Below, piece after piece: positions 8,618 through 17,445 of a stretch of DNA of 64,000 nucleotides; position 1 is the first letter of the stretch, and every line of letters begins with the position of its first letter. Under the pieces are notes generated by a model. The model saw only the letters and a list, made by a program, of their open reading frames with translations, searched no databases and was not told the DNA's origin. This DNA is from Kibdelosporangium philippinense (GTDB lineage: Bacteria; Actinomycetota; Actinomycetes; Mycobacteriales; Pseudonocardiaceae): positions 2,542,001 to 2,606,000 of the forward strand of contig NZ_JAJVCN010000001.1 of the NCBI RefSeq assembly GCF_021390435.2. The letters are read 5' to 3'. The position numbers and the translations under genes are program-made.

Positions 8618-9825
8618 GGTTCGGCGTGCCGAATCTCTTCGCGAAGGTCGTGGTACTTGAACCATTCGTAGATGATCAGGGCCAGTAGCAATGCCGTGAG
8701 CAGGCCGAGGCTGGCCAGCGCGGGTAGGTAGGACATCAACGGCGCCACGGCAAGCAGCACGACGCCGAGGATCACCCGCTGCACCTTGAAGTTACGCGTC
8801 GTGCGCCAGCCGACCGCCACATAGGCGAACATGAACAGCGCCACGCCGCCGTACATCGCCCACAGCGCAGGGCCGTACAGCGGATCCGTCAGGGTGTGGC
8901 CGTCCTCGCCACCCACGTAGTTGAGGACCTTCTTCAACCCCAGCGCCAGCATCACGATGCCGATCAGCAACGGCAGGTGCAGGTACGTGAAGGCGATCTG
9001 GCCCATCCGGACCCGCTCGTTGCCGCGCGCCTCGGCCAGTGCCTGCTCGGCGGCAAGCACATGGGTGTCGAAGTACGACCACCACAGCGCCGAAGCGATC
9101 GCCAGGCCGAGCATGGCCGCCAGGATGATGGGCCACGAAATGGCCAGATGCGTGACACCGACACCGATCGCGACGATCGACTCACCCAGCGCGATCATGA
9201 TGATCAGCCCATAGCGCTCAGTGAAGTGCTTCGCGGAGGACAGCCGCCAGCCCTTCGTGCCGATCAGCATCGTGCCGCCGTAGTCGGCGACCACGGCTGC
9301 CGCCCAGACCGCGATCTGGGCCGCGCCGGTCAGCTGCGAGGCGACCGCCAGCAGCGTCGTTCCAGCGACCATGGACGGTACGAACCGGACGAGCTGTGCG
9401 CGTAGTTCGGCATCGTCGTTCGCGGCGATCCAGAACAGCCAGATGTGCACCACCCGCACCGCCAGGTAGCAGAACGCGAGCACCAGCGGGCCGTCGAGGC
9501 CACCGGAAATGTCCTGGAAGGCCTCAGGGATGGCCAGGGCGAGCAGGAACATCGCCGCCATCGCGGTGAGCATCGCCATGCGGGCGAGTCCCTCGTCCGC
9601 CTTGACCAAGTTGGACAGCCAGGAGTACCCGATCCACGACCACCAGATCACGCTGAGCAGCAGCGCGCCGCGCAGCAGCGCATCCCACTTCACGGGTGAC
9701 TCCGCCATCAGGGCCGTGACCTGCGTCAACGCGAACACGAAGACCAGGTCGAAGAACAGTTCGAGGTTGGTGGCGCTCGCCCGCTCGCTGACACGCTCCA
9801 TCCTGGAGCGCAACGGCTTGTTCAT
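8611..9825 (-). CDS. Low temperature requirement A (LtrA) family membrane protein
   Basis: 404 residues, with about ten or more hydrophobic segments. The family signature is at the N terminus (SATNLELFFDLVFVFALTQV), followed by RYGLIIMIALGESIVAIG in the middle, both characteristic of LtrA proteins first linked to growth of Listeria at low temperature; the molecular function is not established. ATG 9825 gives a normal length. The frame runs further upstream without homology and would overlap the neighbouring ABC-F gene. The stop codon lies within the palindrome at 8572-8617, so the last residues (EPS) are partly encoded by the repeat arm. Confidence 0.85.
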   Translation of the reverse strand: MNKPLRSRMERVSERASATNLELFFDLVFVFALTQVTALMAESPVKWDALLRGALLLSVIWWSWIGYSWLSNLVKADEGLARMAMLTAMAAMFLLALAIPEAFQDISGGLDGPLVLAFCYLAVRVVHIWLFWIAANDDAELRAQLVRFVPSMVAGTTLLAVASQLTGAAQIAVWAAAVVADYGGTMLIGTKGWRLSSAKHFTERYGLIIMIALGESIVAIGVGVTHLAISWPIILAAMLGLAIASALWWSYFDTHVLAAEQALAEARGNERVRMGQIAFTYLHLPLLIGIVMLALGLKKVLNYVGGEDGHTLTDPLYGPALWAMYGGVALFMFAYVAVGWRTTRNFKVQRVILGVVLLAVAPLMSYLPALASLGLLTALLLALIIYEWFKYHDLREEIRHAEPS

Positions 9826-9996
9826 GGCCGGAATAGTGACACGAAGACCGCGGCCGCGGCCAAAGAAGTCCACTGTGGACCAACGTAAGTCGCTGGATCC
9901 GAGGGTCCATCGTGGGCCGGGAAAACCTTTAGCGCGGGTCTGTAAACTTGTCACGGTGGTCGCCACCGCGTGCCACTCGTCTATGGAGCCTGACTG

Positions 9997-11625
9997 GTGA
10001 TCACTGCAATCGATCTCGAGCTGCGTGCTGGCTCGCGCATCCTGCTGTCGGAAACGACCCTTCGTGTCCAGCAGGGCGACCGAATCGGCCTTGTCGGCCG
10101 CAACGGCGCGGGCAAGACCACTTCGCTGCGTGTGCTGGCCGGTGAGGGCCAGCCGTACGGCGGCGCGGTGCGGCGCACCAGCGAAGTCGGCTACCTGCCA
10201 CAGGACCCTCGCGAAGGTGATCTTTCGGTCACCGCGAAGGACCGCGTGCTCTCCGCGCGTGGCCTCGACCAGTTGCTGCGCGAGATGGAGAAGGCACAGT
10301 CGGCCATGGCCGAGCTGGTCGACGAGAAGGCGCGCGAAGCGGCCGTCGTGAAGTACGGCAGGCTCGAAGAGCGGTTCGCCGCCCTCGGCGGGTACGCGGC
10401 CGAAAGCGAGGCCGCGCGGATCTGCAGCAACCTCGGTCTGCCCGACCGGGTGCTCGCGCAGCCGCTGAGCACGCTGTCGGGTGGCCAGCGCCGCCGTGTC
10501 GAGCTGTCCAGGATCCTGTTCGCCGCATCCGATGCGGGCGCTGGCGGCAAGTCGAGCACGATCTTGCTGCTGGACGAGCCGACCAACCACCTGGACGCCG
10601 ACTCGATCACCTGGCTGCGCAACTTCCTCAAATCGCACGACGGTGGCCTTGTGGTGATCAGCCACGATGTAGAACTTCTCGACGCCGTCGTGAACAAGGT
10701 CTGGTTCCTCGACGCCAACCGCGGCGAGCTCGATCTGTACAACATGGGCTGGAAGAAGTACCTCGAAGCCCGTGCCACGGACGAGAAACGCCGCCGCCGT
10801 GAGCGTGCCAACGCGGAGAAGAAGGCAGGCGCCTTGATGGCGCAGGCCGACAAGATGCGTGCCAAGGCCACGAAGGCAGTCGCCGCGCAGAACATGGCCA
10901 AGCGGGCGGAGAAGTTGCTCGCCGGTCTTGAGGACGAGCGGCAGGCCGACAAGGTCGCCAGGATCACGTTCCCCGATCCCGCGCCCTGCGGCCGGACGCC
11001 GCTGACCGCGGAGGATCTGAGCAAGAGCTACGGCTCGCTTGAGATCTTCACCGGTGTGGACCTCGCGATCGACCGTGGTTCCAAGGTGGTCGTGCTCGGC
11101 CTCAACGGCGCGGGCAAGACAACGTTGTTGCGGCTGCTCGGCGGGATGGAACCGGCCGACACCGGGACTGTCCTACCCGGACACGGGTTGCGCCTTGGCT
11201 ACTACGCGCAGGAACACGAGACGCTCGATCACGAGGCCAGCGTGTGGCAGAACATCAGGCACGCCGCGCCGGACACGCCTGAACAGCAACTTCGTACGCT
11301 GCTGGGCACTTTCCTGTTCCGTGGCGAGCAGTTGGACCAGCCAGCCGGGACGTTGTCCGGCGGCGAGAAGACCCGGCTCGCGCTGGCCGGGCTGGTCTCC
11401 AGTGCGGCCAACGTGTTGCTGCTCGACGAACCGACCAACAACCTCGATCCGGCCAGCCGCGAACAGGTTCTGGACGCGCTGCGCCGTTACTCCGGCGCGG
11501 TCGTGCTCGTCACGCACGACCCCGGCGCGGTCGAGGCGCTGGAGCCCGAGCGCGTGATCCTCCTGCCGGACGGCACCGAGGACCATTGGTCGGCAGACTA
11601 TCTTGAGTTGGTCCAGTTGGCCTGA
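9997..11625 (+). CDS. ABC-F family ATPase
   Basis: 542 residues with two nucleotide-binding domains and no membrane segments. Domain 1 has Walker A GRNGAGKTT, signature LSGGQRRRVELS and Walker B ILLLDEPTNHLD. Domain 2 has GLNGAGKTT, LSGGEKTRLALA and VLLLDEPTNNLD. A charged linker (about 250-320, rich in Lys, Arg and Ala) joins them, as in ribosome-associated ABC-F proteins. These bind the ribosomal E site and affect translation or antibiotic resistance; which of these applies here is not visible. The start is GTG 9997. It stands alone, divergent from the LtrA gene. Confidence 0.92.
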   Translation: MITAIDLELRAGSRILLSETTLRVQQGDRIGLVGRNGAGKTTSLRVLAGEGQPYGGAVRRTSEVGYLPQDPREGDLSVTAKDRVLSARGLDQLLREMEKAQSAMAELVDEKAREAAVVKYGRLEERFAALGGYAAESEAARICSNLGLPDRVLAQPLSTLSGGQRRRVELSRILFAASDAGAGGKSSTILLLDEPTNHLDADSITWLRNFLKSHDGGLVVISHDVELLDAVVNKVWFLDANRGELDLYNMGWKKYLEARATDEKRRRRERANAEKKAGALMAQADKMRAKATKAVAAQNMAKRAEKLLAGLEDERQADKVARITFPDPAPCGRTPLTAEDLSKSYGSLEIFTGVDLAIDRGSKVVVLGLNGAGKTTLLRLLGGMEPADTGTVLPGHGLRLGYYAQEHETLDHEASVWQNIRHAAPDTPEQQLRTLLGTFLFRGEQLDQPAGTLSGGEKTRLALAGLVSSAANVLLLDEPTNNLDPASREQVLDALRRYSGAVVLVTHDPGAVEALEPERVILLPDGTEDHWSADYLELVQLA

Positions 11626-11797
11626 ATCCCGCACGGATGCGCCTCGATCATCGGTGATCCACTCGGATGGAGTAGTGCGAGTGGGCGACTTCATGATGAT
11701 TTTTCCAACTCGCCTGGCGTTCCGCGCTTCCGTGTTCGATCATTGCGGGCGCAGGGGTCGTATGTGACCCTAGTTACTCGCTACGGAAGGCGGAGAC

Positions 11798-12007
11798 GTG
11801 GCTGACCTCAAGAAAGGCGCGCGCATTACTGGCAGTACGCGCGACAAGCTGGCCGCTGATCTGAAGAAGAAGTACGAAAAGGGCGCGAGCATCCGCGCTT
11901 TGGCGGAGTCGACGGGCCGCTCGTACGGATTTGTGCACCGGGTTCTGTCGGAGTCCGGTGTGCAGCTGCGCGGTCGTGGTGGTGCTACGCGTACCAAGAA
12001 GAAGTAG
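11798..12007 (+). CDS. Small helix-turn-helix DNA-binding protein
   Basis: 69 residues, very basic. A helix-turn-helix of the resolvase/Xre-like type is visible at about 28-52 (GASIRALAESTGRSYGFVHRVL), followed by a Lys/Arg-rich tail. Proteins of this size and sequence are widely conserved as single genes in actinobacteria; their targets are unknown to me. The start is GTG 11798, 8 nt after GGAGAC. It is flanked by about 170 bp of non-coding DNA upstream, in which no clear motif was found. Confidence 0.85.
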   Translation: MADLKKGARITGSTRDKLAADLKKKYEKGASIRALAESTGRSYGFVHRVLSESGVQLRGRGGATRTKKK

Positions 12008-12042
12008 CGACTGTCTGGTTGTTCTCCCAGCACACTCGTGTT

Positions 12043-13299
12043 TTACCTGGCCGGGATCGAATGCTGATCCCGTGGTTGTGCCGACCGGGACGCGGCCCGT
12101 TCGGCGACCGCGAACGTCATCGCGGCCGCCCACAGGACGAGTGGGTACACCAGGTAGCCCCAACGACTGGCTGGCACCATCAGGATCGCGGCGCCGAGGC
12201 CGATCGCGGCCTTGAGCATCGCGGCCGAGCCGGTCGCGGGTGGGTGTACGAACAGCCAGATGGTCAGCGCCAACGCGGTGAGCCCGAGCAGGACGAGTGC
12301 GACCACGTGTCCCACTTGGCCGGTGCTCGCGATCAAATGGCCAGGCAACGGGCTTGCCGCGGGTGAGGTGATCATGCCGGTCCCGGATGGGAACTTGATC
12401 ACGTGTTCGACGAACGCTCCTGGGTGGACGATCAACACCGGGATGTTCAGCAGCGCGGTGACCCCGATGATCGCGGTGCCGAACCGGAGCAAAGACGTGC
12501 CGCCGGCCCTGGTGGTGACCACGTAGAAGAGGATCACCACCACGGCCGGCAGTGCGCTGAGCTTCATGCTCACCACCACTGCCAGAACGACGCCGCACCA
12601 CACCGTTTTGCCACGCGCGGCCAGCGCGCCGGACAGGATGATCAGCCCGATGATCGCCAGGTCCGGCCCGGCGACGGCGAAGGTCAGCGCGGTGAGCGGG
12701 CTGACGATGGCCAGGTGTGCCGCTCTGACCGGCGGTTTCGGCCAGCCGAGCAGCTTGAGCGAGAGCGCGATGGTGGCGATCGTGGCCAGCGCGAACATGA
12801 TCCGCGCGTCGGTGAGCGCGCCGCCGAGCAGCGCCCGTGGGATGCCGAAAATGGCCATCGCCGGGCCATAAGGCGTGTAGTCGTTGACTTCCGGCGGCCG
12901 CGGCAGGGCCGCGATGTCCACGTACGGCGTGCCCGTGTCGAACAGCAGCTGAGCTGATCGTTCGATCACCCAGACTTCCGGCTGCGCGGCCCAGGAAAAC
13001 GGTGTGATCAGCCAGTCCGTACCGGTCAGCCTGCGGAAGATCAACATGATCAACGGCGCGACCATGCCGACACAGCCGACGACAGCGACCGGAACCCACC
13101 GGGAACGCAGCCAACCGCTTCCTGTGCTGGTCAACAGGTAGATCGCGTGGGCGGCACCGAACAGATAGGCCACCGAGGCGAAGTTGCCCCAGATCTTGTA
13201 GCCGTAGAACTCCGAACCGATGGCGGTCGGGATGGCGAATGCGGCGCAGCCAAGGTAGATGGCGACGTCCAGCTTGAGATCCCTGCCCCGATCGCCCAC
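12043..13299 (-). CDS. Multi-pass membrane protein, putative GT-C-fold glycosyltransferase
   Basis: 418 residues with about ten predicted membrane helices. Between the early helices is an extracytoplasmic loop with PPEVNDYTPYGPAMAIFG, which recalls the acidic, aromatic loop of polyprenyl-phosphate-dependent GT-C enzymes (GT87-like mannosyltransferases). Substrate and family assignment are uncertain. GTG 13299 is chosen because the hydrophobic protein begins just after it, while the longer upstream frame is low-complexity and overlaps the divergent ABC transporter. It converges with the small HTH gene across 35 bp. Confidence 0.6.
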   Translation of the reverse strand: MGDRGRDLKLDVAIYLGCAAFAIPTAIGSEFYGYKIWGNFASVAYLFGAAHAIYLLTSTGSGWLRSRWVPVAVVGCVGMVAPLIMLIFRRLTGTDWLITPFSWAAQPEVWVIERSAQLLFDTGTPYVDIAALPRPPEVNDYTPYGPAMAIFGIPRALLGGALTDARIMFALATIATIALSLKLLGWPKPPVRAAHLAIVSPLTALTFAVAGPDLAIIGLIILSGALAARGKTVWCGVVLAVVVSMKLSALPAVVVILFYVVTTRAGGTSLLRFGTAIIGVTALLNIPVLIVHPGAFVEHVIKFPSGTGMITSPAASPLPGHLIASTGQVGHVVALVLLGLTALALTIWLFVHPPATGSAAMLKAAIGLGAAILMVPASRWGYLVYPLVLWAAAMTFAVAERAASRSAQPRDQHSIPAR

Positions 13300-13372
13300 A
13301 GCGAAAACTCTACCGAGCGGGAAGTGACAGCCGTTCACGGGTGTTGGTGTGTGCGAAAGTGAGGTCGCTTGC

Positions 13373-15235
13373 GTGGACGGAAGCTGGAACCTGATGATGG
13401 GGGCGGCGCGCAGTGCGAGCGCGCCAAAAGGAGTTCGGAAAGGGACAATACGGCGGGTCCTCCGTTTTGCGAAACCGCATCGGAAGCTGCTCATTGCGTT
13501 TCTGATACTCACTGTCGCATCGGCAGTGCTGGCAGTAACCACGCCATTGCTCGCCGGGCGTGTGGTCGACGCGATTGTCAGCGGCAAGGACGCCAGTTTG
13601 GCGATTTGGCTCGCTGTTCTGATTGCGGCACTCGCGATCCTCGACGCGGGGCTTGGATTGGTGGAACGCTGGCAGTCCGCACGAATCGGGGAAGGTCTCA
13701 TCTTCGATCTGCGCCGCGCGGTTTTCCAGCATGTGCAGCTGATGCCGGTGGCGTTCTTCACAAGGACAAGAACGGGCGCTCTGGTCAGCAGGCTGAATAA
13801 CGATGTTATGGGTGCGCAGCGCGCATTCACGTCGACTCTCTCCGGTCTTGTCGCCAACGTGATTCAGCTCGTGCTTTCGCTCGGCGTGATGATGACACTG
13901 TCGTGGCAGGTCACGGCGTTGGCGCTGATCCTGCTGCCGGTGTTCGTGCTGCCCGCCCGCCGGGTCGGTCGCAGGCTCGCTGACCTGCAGCGTGAGGCGT
14001 CCGGCCTGAACGCGGCGATGACAACGCAGATGACCGAGCGCTTTTCCGCGCCAGGCGCGACTTTGGTGAAGCTATTCGGCAGGCCGAAAGCGGAAGCGGA
14101 AGAATTCGGGACAAAAGCTGGCCGAGTTCGGGACATCGGCGTGAAGAACGCAATGGCCACTCGGTGGTTCATGACCAGCCTGACGTTGGTCTCGGCGCTG
14201 GCCCAAGCACTCGTGTACGGCCTGGGCGGCTGGTTGGCGATCCGCGGAGAGCTCGCGCCTGGCACGGTCGTGGCGCTGGCGTTGCTGCTGACCCGGCTGT
14301 ACTCGCCACTGACGGCGTTGGCGAACGTGCGGGTGGACGTGATGACCGCGCTGGTGTCGTTCGAGCGGGTCTTCGAGGTCCTCGACCTGCCGCCGATGAT
14401 CAAGGAGAAGCCGGACGCGCGATCGGTGCCGGCCGGTGGCGTCTCGGTGGAACTGACGGACGTGAAGTTCGGCTACCCGGCGGCATCGAAGGTTTCGCTG
14501 GCGTCACTGGAGGACGTCGCCGCGCTTGACGCTCGTGGCGGCCAGGAAGTGTTGCACGGCATCAGTTTCCGTGCCGAGCCCGGTCAGATGGTCGCATTGG
14601 TCGGCTCTTCCGGCGCTGGCAAGTCGACGATCGCGTCCTTGGTGCCGCGACTGTACGACGTGGACAGTGGATCGGTTCAACTGTCCGATGTGGACGTCCG
14701 AGATCTGTCGTTCGACGCGATCAGGGACACGGTCGGTGTCGTGACACAGGATGGACATTTGTTCCACGACACCATTCGGGCGAACGTCGCCTACGCCCGC
14801 CCGGACGCTTCGGACGAAGAGATCCTGTCCGCGTTGACTCGGGCCCGGCTGTCCGAGCTGATCGCGTCACTGCCCGAAGGCCTGGACACCGTTGTCGGTG
14901 AACGGGGTTACCGGTTGTCCGGCGGCGAGCGGCAGCGGCTGACGATCGCCCGGTTGTTGCTGGCCAACCAGCGCGTGGTGATTCTCGACGAGGCCACCGC
15001 GCACCTGGACTCGGAATCCGAGGCCGCGGTGCAGGAGGCGCTCGTGCACGCGCTGGAAGGCCGGACAGCGATCGTGATCGCGCACCGGTTGTCCACGATC
15101 CGCGCGGCCGACCAGATCCTCGTGATCGAGGGCGGTCAGATCGTCGAACGTGGCACGCACGACGAGTTGCTCAGCCGCGACGGCCGGTACGCCGCGTTGT
15201 CACAGCTGGGGAACGCGAGGTCCGTAAAGGTCTAG
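13373..15235 (+). CDS. ABC transporter, fused permease and ATPase (exporter type)
   Basis: 620 residues. Six membrane helices occupy about 25-320, followed by a nucleotide-binding domain with Walker A GSSGAGKST, signature LSGGERQRLTIARLLL and Walker B RVVILDEATAHLD, then the H-loop IAHRLSTI. This is a half-transporter of the exporter (ABCB/MsbA-like) type that should work as a homodimer. The substrate cannot be read from the sequence. GTG 13373 has GTGAGG about 8 nt upstream. The last 36 bp overlap the convergent SIS-domain gene. No partner half-transporter is adjacent. Confidence 0.9.
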   Translation: MDGSWNLMMGAARSASAPKGVRKGTIRRVLRFAKPHRKLLIAFLILTVASAVLAVTTPLLAGRVVDAIVSGKDASLAIWLAVLIAALAILDAGLGLVERWQSARIGEGLIFDLRRAVFQHVQLMPVAFFTRTRTGALVSRLNNDVMGAQRAFTSTLSGLVANVIQLVLSLGVMMTLSWQVTALALILLPVFVLPARRVGRRLADLQREASGLNAAMTTQMTERFSAPGATLVKLFGRPKAEAEEFGTKAGRVRDIGVKNAMATRWFMTSLTLVSALAQALVYGLGGWLAIRGELAPGTVVALALLLTRLYSPLTALANVRVDVMTALVSFERVFEVLDLPPMIKEKPDARSVPAGGVSVELTDVKFGYPAASKVSLASLEDVAALDARGGQEVLHGISFRAEPGQMVALVGSSGAGKSTIASLVPRLYDVDSGSVQLSDVDVRDLSFDAIRDTVGVVTQDGHLFHDTIRANVAYARPDASDEEILSALTRARLSELIASLPEGLDTVVGERGYRLSGGERQRLTIARLLLANQRVVILDEATAHLDSESEAAVQEALVHALEGRTAIVIAHRLSTIRAADQILVIEGGQIVERGTHDELLSRDGRYAALSQLGNARSVKV

Positions 15236-15916
15236 GTAGCGCTGGTTGGCCTCGTCACCGCCGGGCACGTTGGAACTGCGCCACAACGGGATCTCCACGC
15301 CCGCCTCGGCCGCCTTGTCGACAAGGCGGGCAAGGATCTCGGCCCAGAGGAACGCATTGGCCACAGTGGACAGTGCGGCGGTGACCGGCGCCTCCGGCGG
15401 GTAGCTGGAGTCACCGGGAAGAACCAGCGTGTCGAGCACGATCGAGGCGTTCTCGGCCAGCGTGGTGTCCGCCCGGCGGGGCGCGACCGCGTTGGCTGGG
15501 CTCGAGGTGACGGCCACGACCGGCATGTCGGCGTTCTGCGCGGCGATCGCGAGCTCAACCGGGTAAGGGTTGACGCCAGAGGTGGAGAAGACGACGAGAA
15601 CGTCATTGCCGGACAGTTCGACCTTGCTGAAGACCTCGTCGGCAAGCCCGGTGAGCCGCTCGGCACTGGTCGAGGCCCGGCCGCCGTGCAGCGGCTGGAT
15701 GTCCGGGTGGTACAGCGGATACACGCAGGCCAAGCCACCCGCGCGGTAGAAAGTCTCGGCGACTGCCGCGAGCGAGTGCCCCGCCCCGCCGGTCAGCACC
15801 AGACCCCCTGCGCGGATGCTGCCGAGGAACAGTTCGGCGACATTGTTCAACGCGTCGGCGTTGTGCTTCTCCACCTGAGTCAGGTGTTCCCTGACCAGGT
15901 TGCCGAATTCGGCCAT
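15200..15916 (-). CDS. SIS-domain sugar-phosphate protein (candidate NagS-like)
   Basis: 238 residues. It carries a sugar isomerase (SIS) domain with GAGHSLAAVAETFYRAGG near residue 41 and FSTSGVNPYPVELA near 118, which form the phosphosugar-binding loops. ATG 15916 starts the homologous region and has GGAGGTACC upstream. A DasR-like operator lies 29-44 bp upstream, which suggests control by amino-sugar phosphates. SIS proteins under DasR in streptomycetes include NagS, reported to dehydrate GlcNAc-6-phosphate; orthology here is inference. It overlaps the ABC transporter gene by 36 bp at its 3' end. Confidence 0.8.
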   Translation of the reverse strand: MAEFGNLVREHLTQVEKHNADALNNVAELFLGSIRAGGLVLTGGAGHSLAAVAETFYRAGGLACVYPLYHPDIQPLHGGRASTSAERLTGLADEVFSKVELSGNDVLVVFSTSGVNPYPVELAIAAQNADMPVVAVTSSPANAVAPRRADTTLAENASIVLDTLVLPGDSSYPPEAPVTAALSTVANAFLWAEILARLVDKAAEAGVEIPLWRSSNVPGGDEANQRYLDLYGPRVPQL

Positions 15917-15944
15917 GCTCGCGGTACCTCCTCGTCGACCTCGC

Positions 15945-15960
15945 AATGGTCTATACCACT
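15945..15960. promoter_or_regulatory. DasR-like operator (dre)
   Basis: The site reads AATGGTCTATACCACT and matches the GntR-family dre consensus A(C/G)TGGTCTAGACCA(C/G)T at 14 of 16 positions, with a palindromic TGGTCTATACCA core. It sits just upstream of the SIS-domain gene, where repressor binding would cover the promoter. Binding by DasR is inferred from the motif only. Confidence 0.7.
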
Positions 15961-15980
15961 GCGGAAGGCCCGTCAAGAGT

Positions 15981-16050
15981 CCCAGCTCAGCCCTCGTGAG
16001 TGTTTTCGCCGGTTAGAACCGGCGAAAACACTCACGAGGGCTGAGCTGGG
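15981..16050. repeat. Dispersed CTCGTGAGTG palindrome, copy 3 (34-bp arms)
   Basis: The largest copy: arms 15981-16014 and 16017-16050 are perfect inverted repeats, with only two bases at the very centre of GGTTAGAACC. It contains the shared outer stem and, outside it, a further matched 10-bp arm. The TGA stop of the upstream MobA-like gene (16032-16034, minus strand) is within the right arm. Its low-lying position just upstream of the SIS-gene promoter suits a terminator that insulates the two genes. Confidence 0.9.
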
Positions 16051-16598
16051 GGAAGCTGGTTCGGGTGGTCTACATCGGAACCATCCGAGACGTCCTCGCA
16101 AGGGATGAGGTCTGGCTTGTGCCTGCGTAGATACTCCCTGGCTCCGGCATCACCGGTGGCCAGCTCGTACACCCCGTCCCAATGGTCTCGGCCGATCAGG
16201 ACCGGGTGGCCGGGTTCGCCGTGGTAGCTCGCCCGCAGCAGCGCCCGCGGTGTCGCCAGCGCTCGGAGCCGCTGGATCGCCTCCGCACGAATCCCTGGCG
16301 TGTCCACCGGAAGGACGATCACGGCATCCCCGATGATGGCCTTGAGGCCGACGCGAAGTGACGACCCCATGCCCTGTTGCCAATCCGGATTGTCAACAGC
16401 CTTGAGGTCCGGCAATTCCGCCCGGACGACCGCCGCGTCGGCCCCCAGCACCGCGAGCACAGGGGAGCAGCCGCCGTCTTCCAGGACCTGCACGGCCCGC
16501 TCCACGAACAGCTGGCCCTGGAACCGAACACGAGCCTTGGGCATGCCGTAGCGGCGGCCCGCGCCCGCCGCCAGGACCAAACCCGCGACCTCAGCCAT
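16032..16598 (-). CDS. MobA-like NTP transferase family protein
   Basis: 188 residues. The N-terminal nucleotide-binding signature LVLAAGAGRRYGMPKA (about 7-22) and the LPVDTPGIR metal/nucleotide segment (about 95-103) place it in the MobA/MocA-like nucleotidyltransferase group, which attaches nucleotides to molybdopterin or other phosphorylated acceptors. The exact acceptor is unknown; no molybdenum cofactor genes are nearby. It overlaps the upstream alpha/beta hydrolase gene by 8 bp, so the two are probably translated together. The final residues and the TGA stop are encoded in the arm of palindrome copy 3. Confidence 0.82.
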   Translation of the reverse strand: MAEVAGLVLAAGAGRRYGMPKARVRFQGQLFVERAVQVLEDGGCSPVLAVLGADAAVVRAELPDLKAVDNPDWQQGMGSSLRVGLKAIIGDAVIVLPVDTPGIRAEAIQRLRALATPRALLRASYHGEPGHPVLIGRDHWDGVYELATGDAGAREYLRRHKPDLIPCEDVSDGSDVDHPNQLPPAQPS

Positions 16599-17427
16599 GC
16601 TCGGACAAGTGCTCGAGCAGCAACCGGCTCAGCCCTTCGTCGGCCTGCTCCGGCAGCCAGTGTGAAATGTCCTGGAACATCTCGAAACGGTACGGCCCCT
16701 CCACCCACGCGTGCGTGGAAAGTGCTGCCGTTGAACCGAATGCGACGTCCTCGGTACCCCAGACGTACATCGTCGGGACCTTCACCTTGCCGGTCTGGCC
16801 GCTGTACTTCATGCCTCGGTACCAGTTCAGCGCGGCGATCAGCGCGCCCGGCTCGGAGAACCGCTCCACGTATTCACGGACGTGCTCACGCGGGACCAGG
16901 TTTTCGTAGACCTGTCGCAATGCCGCCGCGTCGTTGGCCAGCAGGTGCTTCGACGCGCCTTGGACGTTCTGCAAGGCGGGAACGTAGGAGCTGCGCTGCT
17001 GCTGGTCTTCGTCCTCTCGCATCGCCAGTGCGTACGCGCCCGGGTGCGGGGTGGAGACCGCGGTCAGGGTCCGGACCCGGTCGGGATATTCGGCCGCCGC
17101 GTGCCACGCGACGTTGCCGCCCCAGTCGTGGCCGACAAGGTCGAATGTCGTCCAGCCGACGGCGTCCGCGATTCGTAGCACGTCACCGGCCAGGTCTTCG
17201 ATGCTGTAATCCGACGGCTGCTCCGGGCGGACGTCGGGGGAGTAGCCGCGCTGGTCGGGCGCGATCGCCCGGTAGCCCGCCGCCGACAGCGTCGCCAGCT
17301 GGTGCTCCCATACCGTGGACGCCTCAGGGAAGCCGTGCAGCAGCAGCACGCCACGGGCGTCTTCAGGGCCTGCGGCCAGCGCGTCGAACCGGCCTATGTC
17401 TGTGCTGATCCCGATGTGCTCGATCAC
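16591..17427 (-). CDS. Alpha/beta hydrolase, epoxide hydrolase-like
   Basis: 278 residues. The oxyanion motif LLLHGFPEAS (about 28-37) and the nucleophile elbow VGHDWGG, with Asp as nucleophile (about residue 100), match epoxide hydrolases and haloalkane dehalogenases rather than serine esterases. TMYVWGTEDVAF near 220 gives the acid region and DISHWLPEQ near 257 the catalytic His. The enzyme probably opens an epoxide in a small molecule, or acts on a related substrate. It is the first gene of a two-gene unit with the MobA-like protein and lies only 18 bp from the next, divergent hydrolase gene. Confidence 0.85.
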   Translation of the reverse strand: MIEHIGISTDIGRFDALAAGPEDARGVLLLHGFPEASTVWEHQLATLSAAGYRAIAPDQRGYSPDVRPEQPSDYSIEDLAGDVLRIADAVGWTTFDLVGHDWGGNVAWHAAAEYPDRVRTLTAVSTPHPGAYALAMREDEDQQQRSSYVPALQNVQGASKHLLANDAAALRQVYENLVPREHVREYVERFSEPGALIAALNWYRGMKYSGQTGKVKVPTMYVWGTEDVAFGSTAALSTHAWVEGPYRFEMFQDISHWLPEQADEGLSRLLLEHLSEHG

Positions 17428-17445
17428 GATATTAGTGTTGCAAAC

